The notes under the pieces are model-generated. The model searched no databases. It was not told the DNA's origin and was given only the letters and a program-made list of their open reading frames with translations. A program made the position numbers and the translations under genes. Below, piece by piece: positions 17,132 through 26,826 of a stretch of DNA of 64,000 nucleotides (its first letter is position 1; every line of letters begins with the position of its first letter). Origin of the DNA: Thermoplasmata archaeon. Lineage in GTDB: Archaea; Thermoplasmatota; Penumbrarchaeia; JAEHCK01. The DNA lies in the NCBI GenBank assembly GCA_020696345.1, contig JAEHCK010000012.1, positions 1-64,000 of the forward strand, read 5' to 3'.

Positions 17132-18277
17132 CTACGCTTCTTTTTTAACTTCTATACCTTCTTGACCTTTGCTGGTGATATCGGTTTCGGCGCCATTGGC
17201 CGATACCGACTCCTCTACTTCAATGGCAATGGCGCCACTTATTATATTAAGATCTTCAACCTGTTTCTCGGTAGTTTTAATTTTTGCAGTCTTTCGTAAG
17301 GCGTCGAAAACTGCTTTTGAATAATTAACCGTAGTACGCGTTTCACCACGAGTAAAGCTCCAGGCGTCCTCGATGCCGCTTAACCGTAGAATATGTTTAG
17401 CCACATCGCCAACTGCTAACCCCACACCACGCGGTGCAGGGCGGAAGGTTACTTCGGTGGAACCACTTTTACCTATAACCGTGAACGGAAGTGTATGGGG
17501 TTTTCCGCAACCACATTCCCAGGAACCACAGCCGCGGCGAATACTGATCATATTCAATTTTGCGTTGTCAATGGCTTTCCTGATCGCCGGACCCACCTCT
17601 TTACCTTTTGACCTTCCCAGACCAACATAACCGTTTCCATTACCGACAACGGTCGTGATCGAGAACCTAACACGCCTTCCCGAATCGGTCATGCGCTGGA
17701 CCATATTAACATCCAACACCTCGTCATCAAGGTCAGGTAATAGAATATCAACGATCTCCGCCTCTCTTATTGATAGCCCGGTCGCCAATGCATCTTGTAT
17801 GGTCGTGATCGTACCATCTTTTACCATGTTGCCCAGTCTGGTCTTTGGAACCCAAAAATCCGCACCATCCCTAGATTTGGTTACAAATTTTTTCACACCA
17901 TCAGGTTTAATTGACTTTAGACCCTTTTTCACGACATCTTTCGCGTTTATCTCTACCTTGGATTCCATCTCAACTTCGGGTTTGGTTGTTGGCGGTGTAT
18001 CCATTATCGCCTTTGATTCCGGTGGTTGGGTTGATTCTGTATTTGTGTCGGCAGTCACTGGCTCTGTTTCGATCTCATCAGGCTTGTCTTTATCTTTAGA
18101 TGGAGCCGGATCAGAAATCTTGCCGGTGTCCGCATCATTGGTCGCTTGCGATTGTGAATGTGGATCCTCAGTTTTAGTTGTTGGTGCTGGTGGATTGTCA
18201 TTATTATCATCAATATTGGTCTTTGACTTCTTAACTTCAAGTTCTTTGGATGATTTGTTTTCCGAATCGATAGGCAT
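17132..18277 (-). CDS. rps5: Small-subunit ribosomal protein uS5 with long acidic N-terminal extension
   Basis: 381 residues against about 210-240 usual in archaea. The S5 core runs from about residue 118 (dsRNA-binding N domain) to about 340, with [25 protein letters not shown] in parts and [18 protein letters not shown]. The first about 115 residues are Asp/Pro/Thr/Lys-rich and look disordered, and a short Glu-rich tail follows the core. S5 helps form the mRNA entry channel and accuracy centre. The ATG at 18277 lies 4 nt after the rpl18 stop. The extension is in frame with the core and has no internal strong start signal that I can see, so I keep the long form. Confidence 0.93.
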   Translation of the reverse strand: MPIDSENKSSKELEVKKSKTNIDDNNDNPPAPTTKTEDPHSQSQATNDADTGKISDPAPSKDKDKPDEIETEPVTADTNTESTQPPESKAIMDTPPTTKPEVEMESKVEINAKDVVKKGLKSIKPDGVKKFVTKSRDGADFWVPKTRLGNMVKDGTITTIQDALATGLSIREAEIVDILLPDLDDEVLDVNMVQRMTDSGRRVRFSITTVVGNGNGYVGLGRSKGKEVGPAIRKAIDNAKLNMISIRRGCGSWECGCGKPHTLPFTVIGKSGSTEVTFRPAPRGVGLAVGDVAKHILRLSGIEDAWSFTRGETRTTVNYSKAVFDALRKTAKIKTTEKQVEDLNIISGAIAIEVEESVSANGAETDITSKGQEGIEVKKEA

Positions 18278-18281
18278 ACGA

Positions 18282-18803
18282 TCACACCTTGATATCTGAT
18301 TTTGATATAATTTTATTTTTTATTTTGTCGAATTCCTTTGTAACTTTATCTGAAATGTGTTTTCCGGAGATCCGATCCTCATTCGGGAGAATCTCTTCAC
18401 CATGTGCAATTTTGATCCCCGCATCGAGTATACCGCGTAATGATGCAAACATTTTCGAGCCTTTTACGGGAGTTGTAATGCCGATGTCCAGCACGGCAGC
18501 CTTGATATTTTTTTCAGCTGCGCGTTTACCTGCCAATAAACCGGTCAAATACGCCGCAGGTAAATTGCCCGTGGGTGCGTTCCAACCCAGCTTTCGCAGT
18601 TCAACCGATGACGCTGCGGCCAGTATTAAATCACCATTCATATTGAATTCAATAAACTGCACCGAAGTATGCTTCAGGCTCTTTCTTACTACAGCACGTG
18701 GTAGCTTTGATTTTAGTAACCTTAGACGATAACGATAATTGGTTTTACACTCACGTCTTCGTCTAAATGGTACTTTATGTCTTGGTCCAAACTTTGATGG
18801 CAC
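18282..18803 (-). CDS. rpl18: Large-subunit ribosomal protein uL18
   Basis: 173 residues, the archaeal/eukaryotic L5-like form that binds 5S rRNA. It opens with [27 protein letters not shown] and has the [13 protein letters not shown] segment and [18 protein letters not shown]. It is tightly packed between rpl19e and rps5. Confidence 0.95.
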   Translation of the reverse strand: MPSKFGPRHKVPFRRRRECKTNYRYRLRLLKSKLPRAVVRKSLKHTSVQFIEFNMNGDLILAAASSVELRKLGWNAPTGNLPAAYLTGLLAGKRAAEKNIKAAVLDIGITTPVKGSKMFASLRGILDAGIKIAHGEEILPNEDRISGKHISDKVTKEFDKIKNKIISKSDIKV

Positions 18804-18820
18804 TTAATCATCTCCGGTTA

Positions 18821-19303
18821 CTATTTTTTTTTTACCACATTATTTTTTGCATATGTTTGTAATAAGTTCTCAGCTTTTAAGTGTGCCATGAGGCGGCCTT
18901 TGTTCTTGAACATACCACCTTTGGCATACAAATAATATTTACGATAAATTTTCTTGTCAATTACCTTTTGTTCGCGTAATTCACGTAATCGAACTCGAAT
19001 CGGTCTGATGGTGGCGATCCAGCGTCGCTTTTTTGGGAACCTAGCATATTTACCGCCCTTGCGACTGCCTTGTCCTTTGCGTTTACCCTTCTTACGCTGT
19101 TTATTTGCTGCCCTGATCCGTCCCCGTGATATGCCACGTTTCTGTAGTGCTTTTATCAGTCCCGTCTTTATTAGATTCCGCACATCATCACGTGTTACGG
19201 CGTTCGCAATATCTTCTGTCTTGTTCGGGTCGATCCAGACTCGATTAGCTCCACACTTCAATAATGTTGCTGCAACTCGGCGGTGATTCGATAGATCTAC
19301 CAA
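18821..19303 (-). CDS. rpl19e: Large-subunit ribosomal protein eL19
   Basis: 160 residues. Typical motifs are VAATLLKCGANRVWIDP, ITRDDVRNLIKTGLI-like and the basic RGRIRAANKQRKKGKRKGQGSRKG region, followed by the long C-terminal helix with GGMFKNKGRLMAHL. Archaea and eukaryotes only. It sits between rpl32e and rpl18, as usual. Confidence 0.95.
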   Translation of the reverse strand: MVDLSNHRRVAATLLKCGANRVWIDPNKTEDIANAVTRDDVRNLIKTGLIKALQKRGISRGRIRAANKQRKKGKRKGQGSRKGGKYARFPKKRRWIATIRPIRVRLRELREQKVIDKKIYRKYYLYAKGGMFKNKGRLMAHLKAENLLQTYAKNNVVKKK

Positions 19304-19410
19304 TTCATAACCTCCTTCGTAGCATCTTTGAATTTTCTAAGTAATCCATCATGAGCTTTTACCAACCTATTCTGATTATTTTTATATTATTTCATTTATA
19401 TCTCTAAATT

Positions 19411-20109
19411 TTATCCTCGATTTAATACTCGAATTCCCAGCTCGTCTGCGTGCTCCTCGATATCTATCCGTTTCTTAGTACTGACAGAATGACCGATTCG
19501 TGCAGCTTCTATTTTTGGGTTAATATTTTCCAAATCTGATCTGTTATACACTAATTTCTCTTTGAATCCGGAAGAATGTAAACCACGAACGGTCTCGGGT
19601 GTCTTATATCCCACACGAACTTTGTTGATCCGATATTTCCTATTGGTTCGTAGTTTTGAATGAAGACCTCGCGGTTTCCGCCATGCATCGCCCAGCCGTT
19701 TATACCTGAACCATTCTTGGCGTTTGAACTTGGGTTTCTTACTTTTTGCTTCTCGACGCTTTCGGAGTTGTTTCTTTATCTCAGGAGTCAGTTCAGGTTT
19801 TTGTTTAACTAAATATTCTTTTTCTTCCTCCTCCTCTTCCTCTTCGAGATCCTCATCGACAATCTCAATTTCTTCTTCATCTTCTTCTTTTTTACTGGAT
19901 CTTTTTACCTTGGTTTTGTCTTTACCTTTCGCTTTTACCTTTTCCTTTGGTTTGGCTTTAGCCTTTGTTTCAGTTTTGGCTTTGGCCTTTGTTACAGCTT
20001 TGGCTTTGGCCTTTGTTACAGTTTTGGCTTTAGCCTTTGTTTCTGCTTTTGCAACGGTCTTTGCAACAGTTTTGATCTTGTCTTTCGAAGTTTGAGCCTT
20101 TTTTGCCAT
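19411..20109 (-). CDS. rpl32e: Large-subunit ribosomal protein eL32 with Lys/Ala-repeat N-terminal extension
   Basis: 232 residues. The L32e core is about residues 105-232: FKRQEWFRYKRLGDAWRKPRG, then HSKLR, VRVGYKTPETVRGLHSSG and a C-terminal RIGHSVSTKKRIDIEEHA. The first about 70 residues are repeats of KAKAKTVTKAKAK type, followed by an acidic run of Glu/Asp. Such charged tails are known on ribosomal proteins of some archaea but are not part of the fold. The repeat is encoded by in-frame 18- to 24-bp units and may vary in length between strains. Confidence 0.93.
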   Translation of the reverse strand: MAKKAQTSKDKIKTVAKTVAKAETKAKAKTVTKAKAKAVTKAKAKTETKAKAKPKEKVKAKGKDKTKVKRSSKKEEDEEEIEIVDEDLEEEEEEEEKEYLVKQKPELTPEIKKQLRKRREAKSKKPKFKRQEWFRYKRLGDAWRKPRGLHSKLRTNRKYRINKVRVGYKTPETVRGLHSSGFKEKLVYNRSDLENINPKIEAARIGHSVSTKKRIDIEEHADELGIRVLNRG

Positions 20110-20124
20110 TTTATTACCCCATTA

Positions 20125-20688
20125 TCATATTTTTTTCTTGGGATGCTCAACTAAATATATCCCATCCTGAAATACCCTCGGATCATAATTTTTGATCTTG
20201 GTAGTTTTCTCTATGTTTGCCATTGACTGTCCGGTTGCCTCAATATCTATACCGTTTATAATGATCTGGTCACCACTTATCTTGACCTTTGTATCACCAA
20301 TTATACGAGCTTTTCGCGGCAGTTTCTCACCTAAGAAATTTTCAATGATCAGTTCATTATCTTTTACATGGGTCTTAATGGGAAAGTGAGAATAAACGAT
20401 CTTCATTTTATATTCATATCCTTGGGCCACACCGTGAACCATATTCTTAATGTGCGCATGCCAAGTACCTAATAATGCATTATCGATTTTCTTGGGCAGT
20501 TCGCAAACAACTGAGATATTGTTTTTTTCAAGATTAATTCTGATCTTTGGATTTGTAAATGTCCTGGATAAATTTCCCAATGGACCAGTCACGGTCAAGT
20601 TTCCAGACTCTTTGGTAAATCTGACTTGCACACCCTCTGGTATGTCAATAGTTTTTTTTACAACGGCAGAAATTGGCATTTTGATCAA
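20125..20688 (-). CDS. rpl6: Large-subunit ribosomal protein uL6
   Basis: About 184-187 residues, two tandem L6 domains. IDIPEGVQV, VTGPLGNLSRTF and the second-domain KVKISGDQIIINGIDIEATGQ mark the family. The outermost start is TTG at 20688. An ATG at 20679, with GAG about 9 nt upstream, gives MPISAVVKK and is the more likely start. Confidence 0.94.
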   Translation of the reverse strand: MIKMPISAVVKKTIDIPEGVQVRFTKESGNLTVTGPLGNLSRTFTNPKIRINLEKNNISVVCELPKKIDNALLGTWHAHIKNMVHGVAQGYEYKMKIVYSHFPIKTHVKDNELIIENFLGEKLPRKARIIGDTKVKISGDQIIINGIDIEATGQSMANIEKTTKIKNYDPRVFQDGIYLVEHPKKKI

Positions 20689-20760
20689 CTCATATATTTA
20701 TGTCCTATCTTATTTATTCGTTTTGAAATTATCAGTTTGAAAAATTCCAAGTCAAGTAAA

Positions 20761-21150
20761 TTAATATACATAGGCTAATAATTTACCTCCGGTTTTGAGA
20801 TCCTTAGCAGTATTATGAGAAAGCACACCATGTGCTGTGGTCAAAATTAATACTCCAAAATCTTGAGCAGGTAGATACCGTGCCTCAAATCTCTCCAAAT
20901 CTCTACGTTTGACAGAATATCTAGGTTTAATAACACCACATTCGTTGATATTACCTATCAATTTGACTTTAAATACACCTGCCCGACCATCTTCAATATA
21001 TTCAAATTGTCCAATATATTGGTTCTCTTGCATAATCTTAAGAACTCTACCAATGAGTTTTGATGATGGCCGAACCAGGCAATCCTGTTTCCCTGAATGT
21101 TCAGCATTCTTGATTGAAGACATCGCGTCTGCCAAAGGATCGTGCTGCAA
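20761..21150 (-). CDS. rps8: Small-subunit ribosomal protein uS8
   Basis: 129 residues. [18 protein letters not shown] at the N-terminus and the C-terminal [20 protein letters not shown] (in parts) are diagnostic for S8, which binds the central domain of 16S rRNA. It lies between rps14 and rpl6. Confidence 0.95.
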   Translation of the reverse strand: MQHDPLADAMSSIKNAEHSGKQDCLVRPSSKLIGRVLKIMQENQYIGQFEYIEDGRAGVFKVKLIGNINECGVIKPRYSVKRRDLERFEARYLPAQDFGVLILTTAHGVLSHNTAKDLKTGGKLLAYVY

Positions 21151-21180
21151 TGAAATACCTCCGTTTTAATATCCACATAT

Positions 21181-21369
21181 TTACGAATATTTTTTAAAGC
21201 CTAGTTCTGGTGCAATCTCACGGAAACATTGTCTGCATAGATGCAACCCGTACCGGCGAATTATCCCGCGTTTACGGCCACAGCGTTCACAACCTCGCTT
21301 ATGTCCAAATACCTTTTTTTTCTGTGTTTGTTCTTCGGTTCCTGTTCTGGTTGTTGCCGCCGCGTTCAT
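21181..21369 (-). CDS. rps14: Small-subunit ribosomal protein uS14, zinc-binding form
   Basis: 62 residues. [22 protein letters not shown] supplies the four cysteines of the zinc knuckle, followed by the [14 protein letters not shown] tail. The start overlaps the 3' end of rpl5 by four bases (ATGA), so the two are coupled. Confidence 0.95.
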   Translation of the reverse strand: MNAAATTRTGTEEQTQKKKVFGHKRGCERCGRKRGIIRRYGLHLCRQCFREIAPELGFKKYS

Positions 21370-22289
21370 TCTATAACCTCAACATTGAATTGTGATTTGA
21401 TAAACTCCTTCGTTTCAATAGGAGTAATTCTAATTTTTTTTGGAATCTTTCTTCGATTTCTTTTTCGTATTGAAATATTAAATCCTAACCGTTTCATAGA
21501 AACTGAAATGTCCATGCCGAAGATACCTATCTCAGGATTGTACTTCATTCCACGAAACTCGGTATAATCCGGTATCCCGAACGAGAAATTCCCCTCAGGG
21601 TCGAACGAGTATGCTGGTATCTTATGGTCCTTAACCCAAAACGCCTCCTTTAAGAACTTATCCGCGGCACCCTTTCTCAGTGTGACCTTGCACCCGATCG
21701 GCATCTCCTTACGAATACCCAGGTCACGATTCGTGGTACGTGATATGGTTTGGATAGGTTTCCGATCGGTCAAAATCTTGATTACTTTCTCTGCCTTACT
21801 TAATTTATCACCTGCTTCACCAACACCGATGTTTATCACCACTTTAGCGATACTGATTTTGCGCATGGGATTGGCTAATTTATTTGGCCGAGCCGTGCCT
21901 GTTTTTACAGCTTTTATTGTTTTTGCGGGTTTTGGTGTTTTCTCGGCCTCAGCCATTTCCTGATCCTTCTCCTGTTCAGGTTCTTGTTTTTCCACAGGTT
22001 CTTGTTTTCCTACAGGTTCTTGTTTTTCCACAGGTTCTTGTTTTCCTACAGGTTCTTGTTTTTCCACAGGTTCTTGTTTTTCTACAGGTTCTAGTTCTTC
22101 CACAGACTCTAGTTCTTCTACAGGCTCTAGTTCTTCTACAGGTTCTAGTTCTTCCACAGATTCTAGTTCTTCGATTGTTTCCAGTTCTTCTATTTGTTCC
22201 TGTTCTGGCTCTTGTTTTGCGTCTGATTCCGGGGCACCTTTAGGTTTCTTTTTAGAATCTTGTTCAGTTACCTTCTCGTCAGGCATCAT
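21366..22289 (-). CDS. rpl5: Large-subunit ribosomal protein uL5 with Glu-rich repeat N-terminal extension
   Basis: 307 residues against about 170-180 for a normal L5. The core begins at about residue 137 ([21 protein letters not shown]) and includes [29 protein letters not shown] in parts and [13 protein letters not shown]. The N-terminal about 125 residues consist of [12 protein letters not shown]-type hexads, strongly acidic and probably disordered. They are encoded by 18-bp tandem repeats (about 21970-22170). The ribosomal role in 5S rRNA anchoring is certain; the purpose of the extension is unknown. Confidence 0.94.
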   Translation of the reverse strand: MMPDEKVTEQDSKKKPKGAPESDAKQEPEQEQIEELETIEELESVEELEPVEELEPVEELESVEELEPVEKQEPVEKQEPVGKQEPVEKQEPVGKQEPVEKQEPEQEKDQEMAEAEKTPKPAKTIKAVKTGTARPNKLANPMRKISIAKVVINIGVGEAGDKLSKAEKVIKILTDRKPIQTISRTTNRDLGIRKEMPIGCKVTLRKGAADKFLKEAFWVKDHKIPAYSFDPEGNFSFGIPDYTEFRGMKYNPEIGIFGMDISVSMKRLGFNISIRKRNRRKIPKKIRITPIETKEFIKSQFNVEVIE

Positions 22290-22380
22290 TCCACCTTTTT
22301 ACAACTTTATTTTGTTATTTTTATTAATCTTATTATTATTATAATTTAAAATTTGATATTAAATATTTAATTATTCGACT

Positions 22381-23133
22381 TTAATTCGCCTCCACGGTTT
22401 CTTCCGGTTTTTCAATATTTACATCCTTGAACACATTAACACTTGGCACAGCTATTTCTGGCTTTTCATGGCCAACGATGAACGCATAATCTTTAATGGT
22501 CGAGAAATCTTCGAAATATACTATATTTGCTTTGGGGCTCCTGACCTCCTCGTATTTTGTAATAGTGGCCAATTCACCTACATGGTTGCCGCCGATCAAC
22601 ATCGCCAGATTACCAGGTTCAAATGGATAATCGCCCAATATCTTTTGCTCCGGGATCTTGATTTTAAGCACATCACCAGTTTTGTATTTATTTTTCTTCA
22701 ATAGTATGTTTTTTCCATCATGAAGATTAAGCTGTGTGATTCCGCCGCGAACACTGGTTTTATTATCGATCCGAACCAACTTCCACTTGGCTTCATCTTT
22801 TGAGATCTTAGTGAATGTGATCTTCCCTCTGGAATCCAATAATAATCTATATTGCAGGTTAAGCTTTGGAATGGAAACCACGTCCATTAACCCGATCGGG
22901 CGTTTGTATTGCCTAGTGACCTTACCGTCGACCATGATATCTCCATTACCAATGATGCGCCTGGCTTCTCGAGCGTTATCGGCAAAACCCAGAAATTCTC
23001 GCACGCCTAATAACAGTGGTATCGCATTTTCGATGGAATGCGGGCCCGGCGATGGTTTCGTAACCCATTTTGAAGTTTTTCTGGGAATGGGCCATCTCCG
23101 CGGGCTTGCCAAACGCTTTAAATGTTTACTCAT
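22381..23133 (-). CDS. rps4e: Small-subunit ribosomal protein eS4
   Basis: 250 residues with the archaeal S4e layout: KHLKRLASPRRWPIPRK at the N-terminus, an S4-type RNA-binding fold (FADNAREARRIIGNGDIMVDGKV in parts), and a KOW-like C-terminal part (GGNHVGELATI). It starts four bases inside the end of rpl24 (ATGA overlap). Confidence 0.95.
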   Translation of the reverse strand: MSKHLKRLASPRRWPIPRKTSKWVTKPSPGPHSIENAIPLLLGVREFLGFADNAREARRIIGNGDIMVDGKVTRQYKRPIGLMDVVSIPKLNLQYRLLLDSRGKITFTKISKDEAKWKLVRIDNKTSVRGGITQLNLHDGKNILLKKNKYKTGDVLKIKIPEQKILGDYPFEPGNLAMLIGGNHVGELATITKYEEVRSPKANIVYFEDFSTIKDYAFIVGHEKPEIAVPSVNVFKDVNIEKPEETVEAN

Positions 23134-23513
23134 GTTTCTCCCTCGCTTTCAGTACTTGTTACACCCAACTTTTTCTTACGCCACGGGTCGCTGAGATCCA
23201 GTTTTGTAATAAGCAAATTAGAAGGATGGATCCATTTTGGCAGTTGGGTACCATCAGCTTTCGCTATTGTGGCATTTTCCACGGTCACCATACCCTTCTT
23301 CAAGCTCACTTTTGCCACTTTATCTACATGGCCCTTTAATGCACCGCGCATGATCTTGACCGTATCGCCCTTCCGCACAGGTACCGCGCGTATATTGTAT
23401 TTTAATAACAGATCCTCAGCTAGGTGTGAAGCTACATGTTTATGTTTAATATGCATGGGCGCATTAAAGTGGCTTTTGCGTTGTTTTCTTGGTTGTTTTG
23501 AACTGGTTCTCAT
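23130..23513 (-). CDS. rpl24: Large-subunit ribosomal protein uL24
   Basis: 127 residues with the KOW motif VRKGDTVKIMRGALKGHVDKV and the conserved SKQPRKQRKSHFNAP start. An assembly-initiating protein of the large subunit. Confidence 0.95.
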   Translation of the reverse strand: MRTSSKQPRKQRKSHFNAPMHIKHKHVASHLAEDLLLKYNIRAVPVRKGDTVKIMRGALKGHVDKVAKVSLKKGMVTVENATIAKADGTQLPKWIHPSNLLITKLDLSDPWRKKKLGVTSTESEGET

Positions 23514-23544
23514 TTTACCAACCTTTCCAAACTAATTTTTGATC

Positions 23545-23943
23545 TTAAACGATTATAGATGCCAATGCGGCGACACGTGACCATCGTTCTGCTGCCTCGC
23601 GTGCCACAGGGCCTTTGATATCAGAGCCTTTGGTTTCACCAGTAGGTGTAGTTATTACAACCGCGTTATCTTCAAACGCAACCATGGTTCCATCGGGTCT
23701 TCTAAATGGTCGCCTTTGCCTGATAACTACGGCATAAAGAACCTGCCTACGCATCTCTGGTGTACCCTTTTTTACCGTGACTACCAGCAGGTCGCCAATG
23801 CCTGCGGAGGGGTACCGTCTATGTTTACCATGGTACTTTGGGACCGTAATAATTTGAACCATTTTAGCCCCAGTGTTATCTGCACAGATCAATCGTGCTC
23901 CCACTGGAAGACCTCTAGTCTGCCTGCCAGGTATTCCTTTCAT
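23545..23943 (-). CDS. rpl14: Large-subunit ribosomal protein uL14
   Basis: 132 residues. [35 protein letters not shown] and the C-terminal [18 protein letters not shown] match L14 closely. It lies between rps17 and rpl24 in the usual order. Confidence 0.96.
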   Translation of the reverse strand: MKGIPGRQTRGLPVGARLICADNTGAKMVQIITVPKYHGKHRRYPSAGIGDLLVVTVKKGTPEMRRQVLYAVVIRQRRPFRRPDGTMVAFEDNAVVITTPTGETKGSDIKGPVAREAAERWSRVAALASIIV

Positions 23944-23964
23944 TTCAAATTTCTCCTTAATAAC

Positions 23965-24510
23965 TTACATTTTTTCAATTACTACGAATGATTTTGATTT
24001 GCTAAGCGGTCGACACTCCATAATTTTGACCAAGTCACCACGCTGCACATTCAAACACGGAGGGTTATGCACAGCATAGTTATGGGTACGCTTCTCATAA
24101 CGCTCATATTTTGGGATAAATCTCTTAACTTCCCTCTGCACAATAGCGGATTTATTCATTTTGGAGCTAATGACCACTCCATTTAGGATCTGACCACGAA
24201 CAGATAATGTTCCGTGGAAGGGACAAAACCGGTCGTCACAACTCTCGGTTGGTATTGTAACTTCCACACCAATATCACGCGCTTCTTTTACGGATTTAAC
24301 TGCACGAACAACCTTTCGAGCCCGTTTTTTTACCGTACGCTTGGGTCGAACCAGACGTTTCGACTGTGTCTTGTCGATCGCTGCCGCTTTAGCTTGTTTC
24401 TTTTTAACTTTTGGTTTTTCACTTTTTATTTTGTCCTTTGGTTTAGCGTTGTCTTTTTTATTTGACCTCTTTACTGGTTCAGCCTTAGGTGTATTTTTCA
24501 TCTTTATCAC
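23965..24510 (-). CDS. rps17: Small-subunit ribosomal protein uS17 with basic N-terminal extension
   Basis: 181 residues against about 105-115 usual. The S17 core starts at about residue 75 (ARDIGVEVTIPTESCDDRFCPFHG) and includes NGVVISSKMNKSAIVQRE and HNPPCLNVQRGDLVKIMECRPLS in parts. The first about 70 residues are Lys-rich and low in complexity. It starts one base after the rnp1 stop codon. Confidence 0.94.
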   Translation of the reverse strand: MIKMKNTPKAEPVKRSNKKDNAKPKDKIKSEKPKVKKKQAKAAAIDKTQSKRLVRPKRTVKKRARKVVRAVKSVKEARDIGVEVTIPTESCDDRFCPFHGTLSVRGQILNGVVISSKMNKSAIVQREVKRFIPKYERYEKRTHNYAVHNPPCLNVQRGDLVKIMECRPLSKSKSFVVIEKM

Positions 24511-24511
24511 C

Positions 24512-24850
24512 TTATAATTCTAATTTCATTCTTTTAGCGATCTTGGCTAATTTTTTGATCCTATCTTCCGGACGCTTGGTCAAAATCGTGCCTTTGATGT
24601 CAATGGTCATTGGCAATGGTTTGTTTTCAAATCTGGGTAATGTAAACCTGAATGTTGTTCCATGTTTTGGTACTATTATGATATTTGATTTTCCATCATG
24701 ACTGTACTCGAGTTTGAATGTGTTCATTGTTTCGTCTATGATCTGCCCTGAGATATTTTTCAAGGTTTTGCAACCTGTTTCGATTATCGATGCGTGCAAA
24801 CCGATAAACTCGTGTTGAATGACATTTTTCTCTGTAACTTTTCCAATCAT
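24512..24850 (-). CDS. rnp1: RNase P protein component 1 (Rpp29/Pop4 family)
   Basis: 112 residues, an Sm-like beta-barrel protein of archaeal RNase P, which matures the 5' end of tRNAs. HEFIGLHASIIETGCKTLKNISGQIIDETMNTFKL (in parts) and KHGTTFRFTL are family features. Its place between SUI1/rpl29 and rps17 is the euryarchaeal arrangement. A 174-base gap upstream, unusual for this operon, could house an internal promoter. Confidence 0.9.
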   Translation of the reverse strand: MIGKVTEKNVIQHEFIGLHASIIETGCKTLKNISGQIIDETMNTFKLEYSHDGKSNIIIVPKHGTTFRFTLPRFENKPLPMTIDIKGTILTKRPEDRIKKLAKIAKRMKLEL

Positions 24851-25024
24851 TGGTTAACCATCCGGATAATAACTATTACATGTAAATTGAAATTAATGCT
24901 AATTTGTTTATATTTTTCATTGAGTTTTTCTATCGATATCCTCCATTTCTACTAGAAAGATACATTAAATTTATATCAATAATATTTGAGTTTATATTGC
25001 TGAGACCTCTGGGTAAGTGTACTA
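24851..25024 (-). promoter_or_regulatory. Largest gap inside the ribosomal operon; possible internal promoter
   Basis: 174 bases of AT-rich DNA lie between the SUI1-family gene and rnp1. On the minus strand there is a TATA-like GATATAAATTT (about 24971-24983). No gene is visible. Other gaps in the ribosomal cluster are shorter (up to about 110 bases). Confidence 0.35.
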
Positions 25025-25321
25025 TTATTTACCGACATTAAATCCCATGCCAATGAGCGCCTCCATAACCTTTTTCTTATGGTCTCCTTGCAATTCTATA
25101 TTACCTTCTTTTACAGTACCACCAGATGCACATTTGGTCTTTAGCTGTCGTGCAAGATCGTTTATGTCAATATCGTTTGCATCTATGCCCTCAATAATTG
25201 TAACCATCTTACCATACCTGCGCTTTACGGTGAATATTTTAATATCCTGTTGCTCACGTGCAATCTCTTCACATACACAAAGTTCTTTTGGCAATCCACA
25301 AGTTTGACAAATTTCCGGCAT
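25025..25321 (-). CDS. SUI1-family translation factor (aIF1)
   Basis: 98 residues. A small N-terminal cysteine cluster ([13 protein letters not shown]) precedes the SUI1/eIF1 fold with [27 protein letters not shown] and IELQGDH. Archaeal aIF1 acts in start-codon selection on the small subunit. The ATG overlaps the rpl29 stop by one base. Confidence 0.93.
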   Translation of the reverse strand: MPEICQTCGLPKELCVCEEIAREQQDIKIFTVKRRYGKMVTIIEGIDANDIDINDLARQLKTKCASGGTVKEGNIELQGDHKKKVMEALIGMGFNVGK

Positions 25322-25524
25322 TATTTTTCGCCCTCCTCTTTCATAATTGTTAATATTCTTGCTATGGAAATACGTAAGGCTCTAATCTTACCAGGGTTAG
25401 TAGGTGCGCCACCCATAGCGGCGATACCTTGTTCACGCATCAATTCATTCCTAAACTCATACAGTTTATCAGAACGTTCGGTTGAATTCATTTCCCGTAT
25501 TTCCTTAGACTTTAACACAGCCAT
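25321..25524 (-). CDS. rpl29: Large-subunit ribosomal protein uL29
   Basis: 67 residues forming two predicted antiparallel helices, [21 protein letters not shown] and a second helix [18 protein letters not shown]. It follows rps3 after 40 bases and overlaps the SUI1-family gene by one base. Confidence 0.94.
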   Translation of the reverse strand: MAVLKSKEIREMNSTERSDKLYEFRNELMREQGIAAMGGAPTNPGKIRALRISIARILTIMKEEGEK

Positions 25525-25564
25525 TTATACAATGCCTCCTTTGGGTTACATTTTTTAATTTGAA

Positions 25565-26821
25565 TTAATCATTAGTTTTCTTTTCCTCGTCTTTTCCTTT
25601 CTTTTCTTCTTTTTCAATCCCATTTTCTTTAGGTTCAGCTTCAGGCACAGGTTCCGGTACGGGTTCAGCTTCGGGTTCAGGTACCGGTTCAGCTTCAGGC
25701 ACGGGTTCAACTTCGGGTTCCGGTACGGGTTTGGCTTCGGGTTCCGGTACGGGTTCAGCTTCGGGTTCAGGTACCGGTTCAGCTTCAGGCACGGGTTCAA
25801 CTTCGGGTTCCGGTACGGGTTTGGCTTCGGGTACCGCCTCGGGTTCGGGTTCCGGTACAGGTTCAGCTTCGGGTTCCGGTACGGGTTCAGCTTCGGGTTC
25901 CGGTACGGGTTCAGCTTCGGTTTCTGGTACAGGTTCAGCTTCAGGTACGGGTTCAACTTCAGGCACGGGTTCCGGCTCCACATCTTCTTTTACAGGTTCT
26001 GCTACCTCTACTTTTTCGGTTGGTTCTGGTGTTTCGGGCTCAACTTTATCTTCACTTTTCTTTGCAGCCTTCTTTTTGGTAGTAGTTTTCTTTTTCGAGG
26101 GTTTTGCGCGTTCTTTTTTCGGTTTTTCTTTCTTTGGTGTGGTTTCGGATACTGCCTCAGCCTCTGGTTCCACAAACGGTTGAGTTTCGCCATCCTCATT
26201 AACTATCTTAATATCTGCAACCTCTGAAAGCTCACGTAGTTCTATCTCATCTGGTAACTTGGCGTTCGGGTCCATGATCTGAACTTTAACACCGATCACG
26301 CCCAGTTTTTTCTTTGCAACGGCATAGCCTTCGTGCATCCAAATGAGTTTTGTTTCACCACAGTACTTGATATGGCCTTCTTTGAACTTTTCAGTTCTGT
26401 GCCTCTGGCCTGTTAGTTTACCAGAAATAATAATCTGACACCCCTTTGCACCCGCGCTCATGATCCGCCTGACTGTAGAATGCCCGGCGCGCCTGAAATG
26501 CCAACCACGTTCCAGTGCATTGGCAAGTTTTTGAGCCATGATATGCGGATTCAAATTGGCGTTCGGCACTTCTTTAACTTCGATCTGTGGGTTATCAAAT
26601 TTGAATTTATTCTGAACGTAATCTGTTAATTCTTTAATGGTTGCACCCTTTCTGCCGATCACCATCCCTGGCCGTTCGGCTATGAGTGTGACCCGAGTAC
26701 CCATTGGTGTACGCTGAATATCCAGTCCACCAAACCCTGAGCGCTCAGTCTTCTTTTTCAGAAACTCTTTTAACAGTACGCGTTTGACATTCTCCTTGAT
26801 AAATTTACGTTCAGAGGTCAT
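25565..26821 (-). CDS. rps3: Small-subunit ribosomal protein uS3 with long Pro-Glu repeat tail
   Basis: 418 residues against about 210-260 usual. The N-terminal KH domain has [14 protein letters not shown]. The C domain has [27 protein letters not shown] (in parts). The core ends near residue 215. A Lys-rich linker follows and then about 150 residues of PVPEPEAE-type octads, encoded by 24-bp units with a higher-order duplication of about 100 bp (25655-25970). Acidic S3 tails occur in some archaea from memory, but this one is long. S3 lines the mRNA entry site. Confidence 0.94.
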   Translation of the reverse strand: MTSERKFIKENVKRVLLKEFLKKKTERSGFGGLDIQRTPMGTRVTLIAERPGMVIGRKGATIKELTDYVQNKFKFDNPQIEVKEVPNANLNPHIMAQKLANALERGWHFRRAGHSTVRRIMSAGAKGCQIIISGKLTGQRHRTEKFKEGHIKYCGETKLIWMHEGYAVAKKKLGVIGVKVQIMDPNAKLPDEIELRELSEVADIKIVNEDGETQPFVEPEAEAVSETTPKKEKPKKERAKPSKKKTTTKKKAAKKSEDKVEPETPEPTEKVEVAEPVKEDVEPEPVPEVEPVPEAEPVPETEAEPVPEPEAEPVPEPEAEPVPEPEPEAVPEAKPVPEPEVEPVPEAEPVPEPEAEPVPEPEAKPVPEPEVEPVPEAEPVPEPEAEPVPEPVPEAEPKENGIEKEEKKGKDEEKKTND

Positions 26822-26826
26822 TATAC

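Noticed and set aside
19724-20095. Ser-rich plus-strand frame opposite L32e
   Set aside because: Antisense of the Lys/Ala/Glu extension; no independent evidence.
25731-26183. Gly/Ser/Thr-repeat frame on the plus strand
   Set aside because: It is antisense to the Pro-Glu tail of S3; the repeat creates the open frame.
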